Positions 1 to 10,045 of a stretch of DNA of 64,000 nucleotides are shown in pieces. Source of the stretch: Anthostomella pinea. Lineage: Eukaryota > Ascomycota > Sordariomycetes > Xylariales > Xylariaceae. The stretch spans positions 4,650,001-4,714,000 of the forward strand of contig CAUWAG010000003.1 of NCBI GenBank assembly GCA_963556695.1. The letters run 5' to 3'. How positions within the stretch are numbered: the first letter of the stretch is position 1; each line of letters begins with the position of its first letter. A program made the position numbers and the translations under genes. The notes beneath the pieces are model-generated. The model was not told where the DNA came from. It saw only the letters and a list, made by a program, of their open reading frames with translations, and made no database searches.

Positions 1-432
1 CACTTGACAAGATCCAGCGGCGTCACAGCCGTATGCGTGAGACCCTAAAAGGCAAATACACAATATCAGCCACCGATCGAAACGAAAGCCCGTATTCGGG
101 TTGGTCAGATATGAGGAGGCCCGAGTGGGTCCGCTGCCACTTACACATGCGAGAAGACCGCCAAAGGTGCAGGCGGCGTAGTACTTGAGCGAGTACAGCT
201 CGATTCCGCCGGTCTTGGCCTGGGCCGCTTTGCTGGCCTTGTCGAACTCGGCCTGGGCCTCGGCGCTCAGCTTTTGCGCCTTGCTCTTCGCGTCTTCGAT
301 GACCGAGTAGGTGCCGTACAGCTCGGGGCGGGCCTGGTGTGGAGATGCGCGGGCCGCCGCTGGAGTCCGGAGACTAAGGGGCGGGCTGAATGTCTGCGCC
401 AGGGTGTGGTGATTGGGGAAGAGGCTGGACAT
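1..432 (-). CDS. Mitochondrial phosphate carrier, N-terminal part
   Basis: Inner-membrane carrier that imports inorganic phosphate into mitochondria for ATP synthesis. The gene starts at 432 and runs off the left edge. Exon 1 (432-145) encodes 96 residues ending in a segment rich in Tyr/Ala/Phe/Gly (YYAACTFGGLLAC). After a 100-nt intron (144-45; GTAAGT donor, TTTTAG acceptor) exon 2 (44-1) continues in phase with GLTHTAVTPLDLVK. That contains the start of the first mitochondrial-carrier signature (PxD/ExxK; here PLDLVK). This run into the first carrier repeat is typical of the PiC/Mir1 family. The first 40 or so residues are Ser/Pro/Ala-rich and carry a few basic residues, as in a presequence. 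I place the start at the first ATG of the open frame. Only about a third of the protein is inside the window, so completeness cannot be judged. Confidence 0.88.
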   Translation of the reverse strand, partial: MSSLFPNHHTLAQTFSPPLSLRTPAAARASPHQARPELYGTYSVIEDAKSKAQKLSAEAQAEFDKASKAAQAKTGGIELYSLKYYAACTFGGLLACVSGSGPTRASSYLTNPNTGFRFDRWLILCICLLGSHAYGCDAAGSCQV

Positions 433-454
433 TTTGGCATGTGAATCCTGTGAT

Positions 455-1129
455 TCACGGTGTTGGCTGTTCGGTGCTGGCACGTGGTGTAGCTTGTATG
501 CACTCGAGTCCTGCTGATCCCAATTGGCTCGTATAGCTGGCAAGAGGTAGAGCAGGAGATGCGATGTTACTTGGCAAAGACTCACTGGAATGTTGGTTCT
601 GGAACTGTTCTTCCGGGGGAGGGTTGATCGAGGAGCAGTTGTCATAGAGATTGTTCGCCCACTGAAAGTTCGGAAAGGAACAGCTCGTCCCCCAACAGTA
701 GTTCCAGAGATTTTTCGCCCAGAGCGAGTTCGCAACGGTACAGTACACCCAGGAACAGTTCCTAAAGGCAATATTTCTCCAGGAACAGCTCCCCCCGGAA
801 CAGGCTATAAAGGCACGGTTCGTAAATGAACCGTAGTTCTAGAAACAGTTCGTAAAGGAACAGTTCGTCCAGGAACAATTCGCCCAGTGACAATTCCTAA
901 AGGGACAGTTTGTAAAGGAACAGTTCAACCAGGTAGAATTCGTCCAGGTATACTTCGGAGGGGTATGGTTTGGATCGGAATAGTTCGGATCGGGGTAGCT
1001 GTCGTAACTCCGAGAATCGTCCTTGAAGGTAGAATTCGTCCCGATGGGGATGACCGGAAATGAATCTGACGAATCACCCTGTTGCTGTGGGTTAGGCTCT
1101 TGATTGATCGATTGATGCTGAAAAGACAT
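455..1129 (-). pseudogene. Pentapeptide-like repeat ORF with one in-frame stop
   Basis: A minus-strand frame starts at ATG 1129 with a Gln/Asn/Ser-rich leader of about 60 residues. It then becomes a run of five-residue units of the form x-F/W-x-N-C (SFTNC, PFRNC, HWANC, SWTNC). A single TAG at 841-839 interrupts it. Beyond the stop the same frame and the same five-residue rhythm continue (SFTNR, SWRNI, AFRNC, LWNYC, QWANN), followed by a Ser/Pro-rich tail ending at 455. The unit resembles pentapeptide-repeat proteins (aromatic or Leu every fifth residue), which fold as a right-handed beta helix, but the Cys/Asn pattern is unusual. It could be a young pseudogene, a gene with an unseen intron, or simply a minisatellite that happens to be open. 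No family assignment is made. Confidence 0.4.
595..1000. repeat. Degenerate 15-bp minisatellite
   Basis: The plus strand shows back-to-back 15-bp units of the type GGAACAGTTCGTAAA, clearest at 780-960 and decaying towards both sides. Because 15 is a multiple of three, both strands stay open. The plus strand reads GTVRK/GTVRP units and the minus strand reads FTNC-type units. Substitutions are frequent but indels that break the period are rare. Confidence 0.8.
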
Positions 1130-2555
1130 ACCGAGAGGATAGCCAGCTGTTTTGTGGGTTTCAGACGTTGAAATCAGCTCCCAGGGTTGAACTCACAGTC
1201 GGAGGGTATTGTTGACGTTGAAATAGATTTCAACTGTCAATTGAGTATCCGCGGACTGTCGATTGATCGTCGTTTCTCAGCTTGAAAATGGTATGATGTT
1301 AGGAAGGTACGAAGTATTGAGAGGATAGCCAGCTGCCGCGAAGGAATGAGAGGCAAGCAGGAGGAGGAGGAGGAAGCTCCGGAATTAAGAGCGAGGTTGC
1401 ATTCGTCACAGCCTCGACCTATAATATCGAAGACGGGATGTAGCAACGGGCCATACGTACCTTCTCTTAGGATCTCGAAATGATGAACAGTCGAAGCGAC
1501 GTCATTTGCTTTCATGACCAGCATTACAGCTTTGCATGAGAAGGGGAAAGGGCTCTGTCTTAACATACATATCTCATCCCTTCACTCACGGACTTAACTC
1601 CCATGTGGTCAACATTGAACTTGTAGGGCTGACGTCGGCGGGGCCCATACCCAAAGCTCTAATCCCTACGTCGGATATATCGCATGCTGATTGGCAGTTC
1701 TATCTTTATATCTGTGGAGGTCAACACTAGGCGTTTTAGCAGTTCCACCAGCATTAGAGGTTAGATGACTTCCAGGCTGAGGACTATCATCAGACGGTCT
1801 ACTAGCAAGCGTTTGGGTCTTTCATGCTGATGTCTAACCAGAAATCCGTCCATATGGATGAGTCCCGCCAGATTAAATCTGCCTGTAAGAGTGCCTGCCA
1901 TAAACTTGTGATGAGTGATACGCCCGTGGTATCCACCAAAGGGACGGACGCTGGCGAGGCCGATCACCAGGGAGGTAGGTGATTTGAAGAGCTTCATGTT
2001 CAAGTGGGGGGAAATGAGAAAATGCTATTAGCAAATGCGACTACCTTGAGTTGAAGGGATAAATGCCTTGTGGCGGCCAAGAGTCCATATGTCGAAGTGA
2101 TGCTCACTGATGATTGAGTTGTTACGGCAGCGTGGTTCACGGTTCACGGTTCACGGTTCACCGTCGGCTGGCTAGGATCCATGCGGACCCTTTTGCTGTT
2201 GCTCGCCCGCTTTGCGTCGGCGATTGTCAGTTTGTCACCGAGCAGAGCCCCACTTCGAAGTCTTCCGACCTCCAGCTGTTCCAGTCGTCCCACGGTTGCT
2301 TCGATGATTATGACCTCAAACACCACGCATACCTACCAAGAAAACCTACAACGACACCAGCAGTATTTCAACCTTTGGTCATTGCGACGAAACTATTGGC
2401 CACGCTTATTACCTATAGTCGACCTGATCTAATAAGCACTGCGGAGAAGCTCGGAAGCCTACGGCAAACTCAAGCGCAGCGAGCCAGCACTGCGGATCTA
2501 CCCACCATCATCGTTCGAACGGACACAGGGGACAAACACCGACCAGTTTTCGGAG
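1130..2555. other. Intergenic, no firm gene
   Basis: No ORF here has convincing codon use or a recognisable domain. The only candidate is a minus-strand ORF at 2003-1761, whose second methionine (1997) begins a hydrophobic, signal-like stretch (MKLFKSPTSLVIGLASV). It has no recognisable mature domain and may be chance. Positions 2132-2162 hold about four head-to-tail copies of GTTCACG(G). Confidence 0.5.
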
Positions 2556-3141
2556 ATGGCGCAGACTATGACGGGCGCTTCACATATAGGCCCATCGCCG
2601 CTATCGGGCAAGACGCCCTTCGTATCCAAGTGGTCGTCGCGGTATCGAGGGGTAAGCCATGTTCTGCCCCAACGCCTGCGCAACGTACGGAGAACCAACA
2701 GCTTACCACTACCCATTGAAAACACAGGCAACAGTTCAAGATCTCGAGCCCCCCTCAGCACTCTCCCTCAACCCCTCGGACCCCATCTCACTCGCCCTGA
2801 TCTCGGCCTTCGAGCGCGACTATACGCACCTGACCATCGTCGACGGCGAGACGCGCGCTCTCGTGGGCTACATCGCCATCCCGGCGCTGCAGGCCCAGCT
2901 GGACGCCGGAACGGTGCAGCCCGGGGATTCGCTCTCGAAAGCCATGGTGCGGTTTCAGCGCAAGGGCAGGAAGTACCGGGTCATCACCATGTCGACGCCG
3001 CTGGAGGAGCTGGAGGAGTTCTTCGAGGGCGGCGGCCAGAAGCAGGAGTTTGCCGTCGTCACGGACGAGGCGCGGCGGTTCGTTCTGGGAGTGGCTACGC
3101 GGGGGGATCTGGAGGAGTTTGTCAAGAGGCGGCCGGCGTGA
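2556..3141 (+). CDS. CBS-domain protein
   Basis: A small soluble protein of 169 residues made almost entirely of a CBS (Bateman) module, a fold that usually binds adenosyl nucleotides and regulates partner proteins. Exon 1 (2556-2651) encodes 32 residues ending WSSRYRG. A 76-nt intron (2652-2727, GTAAGC...CACAG) follows. Exon 2 (2728-3141) joins in phase with ATVQDLEPPSALS. The two CBS halves are visible as ERDYTHLTIVD...LVGYIAIPAL (about residues 60-90) and ITMSTPLEELEEFF...FAVVTDEARRFVLGVATRGDLEEFV (about 120-165). The closing TRGDLEEFVKRRPA is typical of a widespread fungal family of this length. No catalytic domain is present and the partner is unknown. The start is the only ATG that keeps exon 1 open. 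Confidence 0.85.
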
Positions 3142-4000
3142 TGGGACCATTGACTTCAATATCTTTGAGACGGAGCAAGCATCTGAATTGAATGGATGGA
3201 TGCGGACTGAGGCGCAACAAGTCAACAACTGCCACGCACGGCTTGCTTTGAGAAGCAAAGGTGGCAATGCCCTGAACGGGGGTATTTGGGAGCGGTACGG
3301 CGTCAGAAGGTTACTGGGAACTTCATCAGAGTGTTGTCCACCGTGGAATCCGTGATTATGATCTGATGCTATCTAAAGCAACAAGCAACAGGAACATACT
3401 CAGCACTGCCCGTCGGTCAGCTCTGGGCACTCTCTTAAGATAAGGTCCCTGGCGTACGAGTCTCGCAAGTCCTTGTCCATCCAGAGAGTGCTTCAATTCA
3501 TCAAAACACCACCTTGGATATGGCATCTTCAACAGGTTGTCTAGTGGCCAGAATGCGATATTCCTCGACGCCACCCAGGGATGTCGACATAGGTGGAACG
3601 CTCTGTTGTTGGACCGCCATCCGTCAAGTACGCACGATAAAATATCCACTTCGCTTGCCTGGATACCGTGCGCTAGATGTTCGCCGAGACCGCCATGCCA
3701 ACAAATGCGATCACTTTAGAGCCTTGGGGAGAATGTCTTGGGTATGGAACGGGTTGAAGGGATTCTTCGCGGGCGAGGCCTGTAGGTTCTATACCAGGGT
3801 GCAGTCTATTCATCATACACGCTGCTCAGCCGGATCTTTCTATCATACACGCTGCTTAACCGGACCCTTCTATCATAGTCGCTTAGCCGGTGCCCTTCTA
3901 TCATATACGCTGCTTATGGACCTTCTGACCGCCACGCAGGCGAGCTTCCAAGCATACTGGCCGTGGATCCGATAGAGATGGGATGAGGGATCCTGTAAAA
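3142..4000. other. Intergenic region with a short tandem repeat
   Basis: The stretch lies between the CBS gene and the 3' end of the convergent protease gene and shows no coding features. It contains the ~30-bp tandem repeat listed separately. Confidence 0.6.
3803..3926. repeat. ~30-bp tandem repeat, four copies
   Basis: Four head-to-tail copies of a unit reading approximately TATCATACACGCTGCTTAGC followed by CGGACCCTTC. They differ by small deletions (one copy has TCATAGTCGCTTAGCCGG) and the last is cut short. The repeat lies in the intergenic space downstream of the protease gene. Confidence 0.75.
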
Positions 4001-5074
4001 TCATTTCGGATACAGCTTCGCAACCGCTGCCACGTCCTGTTTCGAGGGTTCATTATTGATCTTCAGCTTACCACCATTGGCTGCGACCAAGACCAGCTTC
4101 CCGCCATGGGGATCCTTACTGAGGGCGAGAGAGTCGTACATCATGATTGAGTCCCAGTCGAAGGAATCGTCCTCGACGAGTCCCATGGGGAAGGTCAAGG
4201 GAAGGAAATTGTGAGCCGAGAACCGATTTCTGTTGGCTTTGTCTTCATCCGTGCAGAGTGTGTTGTCGACGTAGTATGCTCCAAACTTCCTCACGGAGGC
4301 TTCGTAATCCAACATGTTCTCGCAGTTCAGCTTCAGTAGTGGCAATTCTTTCTTCCATGCGCTTGGCTTTTGATGCTCGTGCTGCAACCCGAAGACGTGG
4401 CCGAGCTCGTGCGCGAAAATAACGACGGGATCGCGCCCGCCGTATTTATTCCCGGGGTCGAACTTCATGTTTCGGGCGTCTGCTTTGAATCCTGTATGAG
4501 AACTTGTCGACCCTTGATTGTTGACTTCGTTTCAATACGGGTCAGCATTTATCCACTACCGTCTGATGGATGGAGCGCCGTATCTTGGTAGTACCAAGAC
4601 ACGTTTAGCGAGGGAGGACTCGGACGAGGTACGAAACAGACGGTCCTCTTTCCCAACACCCTTGGGCTAGCGCGAACTATGGCCACTGTGCTGCGGTGGG
4701 AGTGATGGGAAAGATATCTTACAGGTGATACGCAGCATGGTTCCATGGTCCTTCTTACAGCTCGGCTTCTTCTTATCCGAGGGCTCGAACTTGAGCTTAG
4801 ACCTGCCGTCGAGCTTCTTCTCCCACAGCTTCCAGCCCCCTTTCGCGATTTTTAGGACCTCTTTATAGGAGTCTTTATCCTCGGACTCGCCGTCAGGCTC
4901 AAAACACCAGACGATCTTCGCATTTGGCCAGGGCCGGCCCAGGGTGCTCGAACCATCTTCGTTGATCGCAAAAGCTCTCCCCGAGAGGTGGTTGCTTTCT
5001 CCCGCGGTCGAGAGAGGGCCTGCGAGGGCACAAGACAAGAACAAACCAATGGCGGTGAAGTATCTCAAGGCCAT
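4001..5074 (-). CDS. Secreted astacin-like zinc metalloprotease (M12A)
   Basis: A secreted zinc endopeptidase of the metzincin clan. Exon 1 (5074-4723) begins with a signal peptide (MALRYFTAIGLFLSCALAG), followed by the N-terminal part of the catalytic domain ending GTMLRIT. The last exon (about 4479-4001) carries the zinc site HELGHVFGLQHEH (HExxHxxGxxH, His about 141/145/151, with the catalytic Glu between) and the Met-turn SIMMYDS. It ends KLYPK. The region between (4722-4480) is modelled as one intron (GTAAGATATC...GCAG), giving 276 residues in phase. A small extra exon at about 4700-4560 is also possible because one frame stays open there. All residues needed for activity are visible. 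Fungal relatives are extracellular and usually act in nutrition or host interaction; the substrate here is unknown. Confidence 0.8.
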
Positions 5075-6694
5075 CGGATAGCTTGAACAAGAGGTAGGCA
5101 TGAAAGATAAAAGGGTACGAACCAACCGTGATGATGACATGGTGTGGTCTGCCTTTATAAACCTCGAGCCCGGGGCGGGTAGGATGTTGAATTGGATCAT
5201 TGCTCCATACCTACCGCACTTGTTGACACATATGCACTTATCACCACATACCTACCTAAGGTACCTTACCTAGGTAGGTACACTCGGTGTGGCCGACTGC
5301 TTGGTGGCCAAGGATGCGCTGTCCAATTGTCCGCCGAATCCCACTACGAACTTTCACGAACTTTTCTAAGAACCTTCTACGAACTTTTCTACGAACCTTG
5401 TCACTGACGTGATGTAGCGCAAGTTCTCGGTCCCTAATGCGGGTGGCGAAGATGGACACTCTGTCCACTGCGAGGGCAGAGGCAGAGCACCCGAAGCAAG
5501 GCCTCGCAGCGCGCAATGCACCCCGAGGGAGTCCGAGGAAGCCCTCGCGTGGCGAGGCACAGGAGAAAAACACATTGGGCGTATGGGTATGAAAGCGCTA
5601 GGAGCGCAAGGCCGGCTGCCGGACGGAAGCCATCATAGGTATCAGACGACCGGGTCCCGTCAACCCAAACAACCGCCACGTCAGGAGCCTGGCAGTCGAG
5701 GAGAGCATGTATCACTTTGAAGTCCTGCTTACCAGATGAGAGTGGCGATGCCGGTGATGCCGGTGACGACAGGTGCCACTTGACGAAGGGCAATCAGCGG
5801 CACGACGTATGAACGATGAGGGACGGTGTGTACCAATAGACCTTACGGACAGGACAGAGTAGCCACCCCTTGTCACCAGAGAAGTATATAGAATGTCACC
5901 ATTGGGAGCAGTGGTCTGAGGTTGGACATCCAAGTCCCACGTGGGACGCCTCGAGCGCTGGATCGGAACAGAGAGAAAGCCCTCCGCGGAGGCACGAGGA
6001 AGACCTCGCGAGGGCACACACGGCAACCAGAACGCACCAAGCAGTGGTCTGAACCAACTTCTGGCTGTTCACATGGTAGTACACTCCTCGTGACTTGTAC
6101 GCTCGGTTGGCCCCTGATAGCGCCACCTCACTCGCTCACCAATTACGCGATCCCTAGGGTCGCCGGTGTCGAGTTCAAGCGGACATCGTCTGCAGGTTCT
6201 CGTACGGCATCACTCCCACGGATACGTGGCGTAGCCCCCGGAAGCCCCTAGAGGATGCTGCTCAGAGCAAGACGATGGATCCCTCACAGCGGCGTCACCG
6301 CGCTTCGGAGACTGTAGGGTTGGGGAACTTGATGGCACGCGGCCTTCTCGATGCCCAGAGGGATCCGAACTACTGTCGGGAGACCAGGCCGATCATGCCC
6401 GCGCACAGCTCTCGAGTGCGCGACGCTACATTTCACGATAGCCGCACTTTCGTCTTCAGTCCGGACGGTTGGGATATGGCACTTTCACGGCTCTAGCGGG
6501 AGCGACAACGATAGATGGCGTACACTCTACACACAATGGCACGTCGCGAAAACCTCTGGACATCCCGCATGTCACCCGTACTTCTTCACCCTGCCTGGTG
6601 GTTCAGCGGGGCCACCATTCACCGTGCTGAGCACGACCAGCTCAGGCCGCCTCTGTTCTTTGACCCGAGCAAAGGATGGGCAGCCAGATAGAGC
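5075..6694. other. Gene-poor intergenic stretch
   Basis: I see no supported gene. At 5336-5402 there are imperfect copies of ACGAACTTTTCT. A motif resembling GAGGAAGCCCTCGCG appears at about 5534 and again at about 5998, and AGCAGTGGTCTGA at about 5907 and 6041. This suggests an old duplication of a few hundred bases. Overlapping ORFs in several frames have no coding character. Confidence 0.45.
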
Positions 6695-7072
6695 CTATGC
6701 CGCCGCTTTTGGAGGATAGGTAAACAACAGCATCGTTGCAGATATGAATGCGACAAGCCGCATCGAGCCCGCCGCGAGAAATAGCCGCCTCTGTTTCTCC
6801 AGCTTCTACATAAAGCGCACGCATGCGAGGTCAGTTGTGCTCTAGAGCCTGTTGGTACGACTTACTTCATTCAGGGTGCTCGAAGGAAGAGCGAACGGGG
6901 GGAAGCCTGCCTACTTATCCATATATGCGGCCAGACGAGCTGCAATGATATCGACGATGTCCACGGACGACTCCACAGTCTCGACGACTTGAGCCAGTAC
7001 ATTGGGTTGGGGGTGAAACGGATGCCTATTACGAGAGGGGTGAGGAGCTGCTTGGTGTGAAGTGATGGCGTT
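6695..7072 (-). pseudogene. C-terminal fragment of a membrane protein, one in-frame stop
   Basis: A minus-strand frame open from 7072 has coding character (LAQVVETVESSVDIVDIIA). It meets a TAG at 6913-6911, continues in the same frame for 15 codons (AGFPPFALPSSTLNE), then reaches a clean donor. The 60-nt intron (6865-6806, GTAAGTCG, a CTGAC branch motif, TAG) joins in phase 0 to a last exon (6805-6695). That exon encodes KLEKQRRLFLAAGSMRLV and one hydrophobic helix (AFISATMLLFTYPP) before the stop. The preserved splice signals and phase argue for a former gene rather than chance. I do not recognise the family. No 5' exons are visible upstream, where repeats begin, so it is probably a truncated relic. 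Confidence 0.4.
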
Positions 7073-7756
7073 TTACGTGTCTTGAAAAGGGGGTAAGAAG
7101 TTGGAAAGATGTTAGTATTACGGGGCGAAAAAATATACAGTGCTCGGATCTATCTAGATGAAGGGCTTGTTACGACCCACAAGCGCGGGAAAGGTTTGAG
7201 GCCTAGAACCTTTAGAACATATTGTGTGAGTTTACGAGGTTCTTCTTATTCAAGTGATCCTATGGGCTCCCCTAGCTGCTACTTGCTAGACACTGCCATT
7301 AGGAAGGCCATAGGTATCAACGATACCAGCAGGTATATAGAACCCTTCCAGAGATGACAGATCCCACGACCTGACCCGTGTCTGAACGCGTCACACTTGC
7401 GTCGCAGGTGAGCAGCCGACAGAAGTACAGTACCGCGATTCTCACCCTTCCATTACCAGCACACACAGTGTCTATCGCACACTGAGGTCAGCGTGACCAC
7501 CCTGAAGCACCAATCACCTCCTGAGGCATATTGTTCGTTCTCTCTCTCGCGTTTTCAACCGAGCCTCCAATGACGTTTTCAAGGCTAGGGATAGCCCGGA
7601 GAGCACAGCCTATCCCGATATCTAGGACAGCTCATTCGAGTGGAATGCTGTGCCTGCCATGCGGGAAGGAAATCGCTTCACTCATAACTCACGCTGGGTC
7701 TGATAAGACCAGGGCGAGTCCACACACGGGTAGCAAATGGAAATTTACCAAGAGTT

Positions 7757-8353
7757 TTCCTATTTGCACCTTACCTAAACCCCTTATTTGCACCTTAGTG
7801 GGTCACCTACCTGCTAGCGAGCTGCAGCCTATCTGCCAGGCTAGATGGCCACTACGATCAGGTTTTGTATGAAGATGCTACTCAGTTCCAGATCATTATG
7901 CCCGCCCTAGCTGGATACGTTGGTGGCGGTCAAAATGCACAGCTTAGCTGAACTGGATGGCCATTACGATCGCGTTTCGTGTGGCGATATCATATAGTTT
8001 TAAATTAGCATGTCTATCGGTCGCGTTTAATTAATTGGGTAGCTTTTTTGCATAGATGGCCACTACGATCGGGCTTCGTGTTGAAACGCCATATAATTTT
8101 AGATCACCATGTCTTTCGCAGCTAGATGCGTTGATCGCAGTTAAATAGATGGGCAGCTTGGCCGAAGTAAATGGCTATGATAATCGGGGTTTGGGTGTAG
8201 ACGCTATATAGTTTCAGATCATCGTGTTTTTAGCAGCTGGGCTGCTTACTTGGTTGGTAGTGAGCTTGGTGGTCAGCCTGCTGCCAAGTGGTTGCAGGTG
8301 GCTGATTAAAGTAAGGTGCAAATAAGGAATCTCGGTAAGGTGCAAATAGGAAG
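7757..8353. mobile_element. Inverted-repeat element with internal ~110-bp tandem units
   Basis: The left end reads TCCTATTTGCACCTTACC...CCTTATTTGCACCTTA. The right end is its reverse complement (TAAGGTGCAAATAAGG...GGTAAGGTGCAAATAGGA), so each arm has the TATTTGCACCTTA motif twice. Between them lie four degenerate units, beginning at about 7843, 7954, 8053 and 8168. They share ATGGCCACTACGATCGGG, a CGCCATATAGTTTCAGATCA core and CATGTCTTTCGCAGCT. There is no coding capacity, so it is a non-autonomous, MITE-like element. A related single unit lies at 44926-45010. Confidence 0.65.
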
Positions 8354-8474
8354 ATTCTTTACTAATGTCTAGCACTGACATTCTTCTGGTACCTGGCACC
8401 TTGGCACTGCACAGGTCTAGCTGCGTGCACCTGGGTATGGATGGCTGACTACCTCCTCTCTACCCAGCGAGATT

Positions 8475-8815
8475 CGCGATGACGAAGACAGTCCCGCGCA
8501 CATCGAGGACATCGGTCGAACGGCTTCGGCGTACTTGTCAGCACTGGCCTGCAGCACTACTGCCTTGATGGCACGGAGGGCTCGCGCTCGTGGCAGTCAT
8601 TGCTCGTCATTGAGGTGTCCATTATGGTCGCGACCGCGTTGTTTGCATTCATCTTGCCCGACCTCAGCACGCCGGGCCGCTCGACGAGGAGCACGGCGCC
8701 ATTCTGCACGGGCGTCGAATGGCCACCAGGGATCAGAAGATATGACTGTTGCCGGGCGTCTTTATTGAAGACTCCTGCTGCGGCGGTGGCGTGGAAAATA
8801 GGGGAGCTGAGCTAA
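8475..8815 (+). pseudogene. Fragment of an MFS transporter
   Basis: The frame at about 8539-8815 reads SWQSLLVIEVSIMVATALFAF followed by ILPDLSTPGRSTR. This matches the 'W-(Q/R)-W-L-(F/L)-I-I-E-G ... T-A-L-F-A-F-F-x-L-P-D' segment, around TM4-TM5, of fungal allantoate/vitamin-type major-facilitator permeases (Dal5/Tna1 group). A second coding-like piece (EIRDDEDSPAHIEDIGRTAS) lies just upstream in another frame, separated by a frameshift near 8538. The rest of a ~500-residue transporter is missing on both sides, so this is a decayed fragment with no expected function. Confidence 0.5.
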
Positions 8816-8928
8816 GTACATCGGAGTTGCTACTGTACCGAGGACAGACACATATGATATCAGTCGAGGATGCAAATGGGTTTACGGGAGGATGACTGAT
8901 TACCGGTACCATGACCAGTATCTACCAA

Positions 8929-9058
8929 GTGTCCAGGATGGCACTCGACGGTCAACGGTTCCTTCAGAACTTTTCGGAACTTTATTATTTATATACGGAC
9001 CCATTTCCCTCAGCCCAGCATATGGAGCCGCTGACCATTAAGTTATTCTCCTGGACAC
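8929..9058. mobile_element. 130-bp MITE-like element, GTGTCCAGGA termini
   Basis: The left end GTGTCCAGGATGGCACTCGA and the right end ...ATTCTCCTGGACAC form a terminal inverted repeat of about 10-12 bp. The same terminal sequence bounds the larger element at 9261-9791. No ORF is present. Confidence 0.5.
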
Positions 9059-9260
9059 CTTAGGTGACAGGTCCGTCCTGTGCTGACCACGGCGCCACGC
9101 GAAGGCACCTTGAGCCTCATCGGCGAAACCGATTTCCATGCTCGGTTGTACATTTTGCCACAAGAGGATTCTTTACCATGTTCTCCTCTTCGGTGGGGGG
9201 TGGAGGATACTAGAGTACCCACGCAGGAACGAAAGGACTTGTTCTCTTCATTTCACAGAG

Positions 9261-9791
9261 GTGTCCAAAATGGTAAATAGTAGCGCGCCCCATACCCCTA
9301 CTTTATATATATAGACGTATGAAGAAACTTGATATAACAACATTATGTCATTATTATCGCTTATAGTAATATATCGGTGTTCATCTTCATCCTTTTAAAC
9401 ACTGAATATAAATGTTTACTTAGCAAGTCGGCGTTTTCTGGTGCCTTCCCTGCACCCGTTTCTCGGCATCAACCACGGTTGATACTGACAAATTTTGACG
9501 CGTTGACATGTACCACAAGAACTACGGCTTCATATACTCGCTTGGAAGACTTGCATACACTTCCGTTCGGTTGCCATTTAATTAATTTGACGATGTCGCA
9601 ACCATTGGGCGTACCTCAAGCTCATCTGGGGGTATTTACTAACAAAATAATTGCGAATTGACTGCCATCTACGACAGACCACTAGCTACAACCCCTGCCA
9701 GGGTAAAACGTCTGTGTTCAGTATCCAAAGGGCTCTACCCAGATATATAACTGGGGTGGTGGAAGACGTTACTATTTACCATCCTGGACAC
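9261..9791. mobile_element. 531-bp MITE-like element, 22-bp inverted termini
   Basis: The left end GTGTCCAAAATGGTAAATAG is the near-perfect inverse of the right end CTATTTACCATCCTGGACAC (two mismatches across 22 bp). The interior is AT-rich and has no transposase. It is therefore a non-autonomous DNA element sharing ends with the copy at 8929-9058. Confidence 0.65.
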
Positions 9792-10045
9792 GTGTAGTAA
9801 ATCGTACACTTGCTCGGACTACCCGACGATCCACTTGGTCCTCCAACCATCATCATTGCTTCAAAGTTCTCAGATGATACGGTTATATAAGAGAGCAAAT
9901 ACGCTCCCCTAAAGCCCCAAGTGGAAGGCTTAAGCTCTACAACTTTGACGTGGAAGATTGTGAGCAGGCTAGACCTCCTTATTTCTCATCGCTATTCTTC
10001 ACCTTTTCTCAGCCCATCATCAAACAACCACTTCATAGCCCGAAC

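Noticed and set aside
595..1000. CRISPR-like array
   Set aside because: The repeats are contiguous 15-bp units without spacers and the organism is a fungus.
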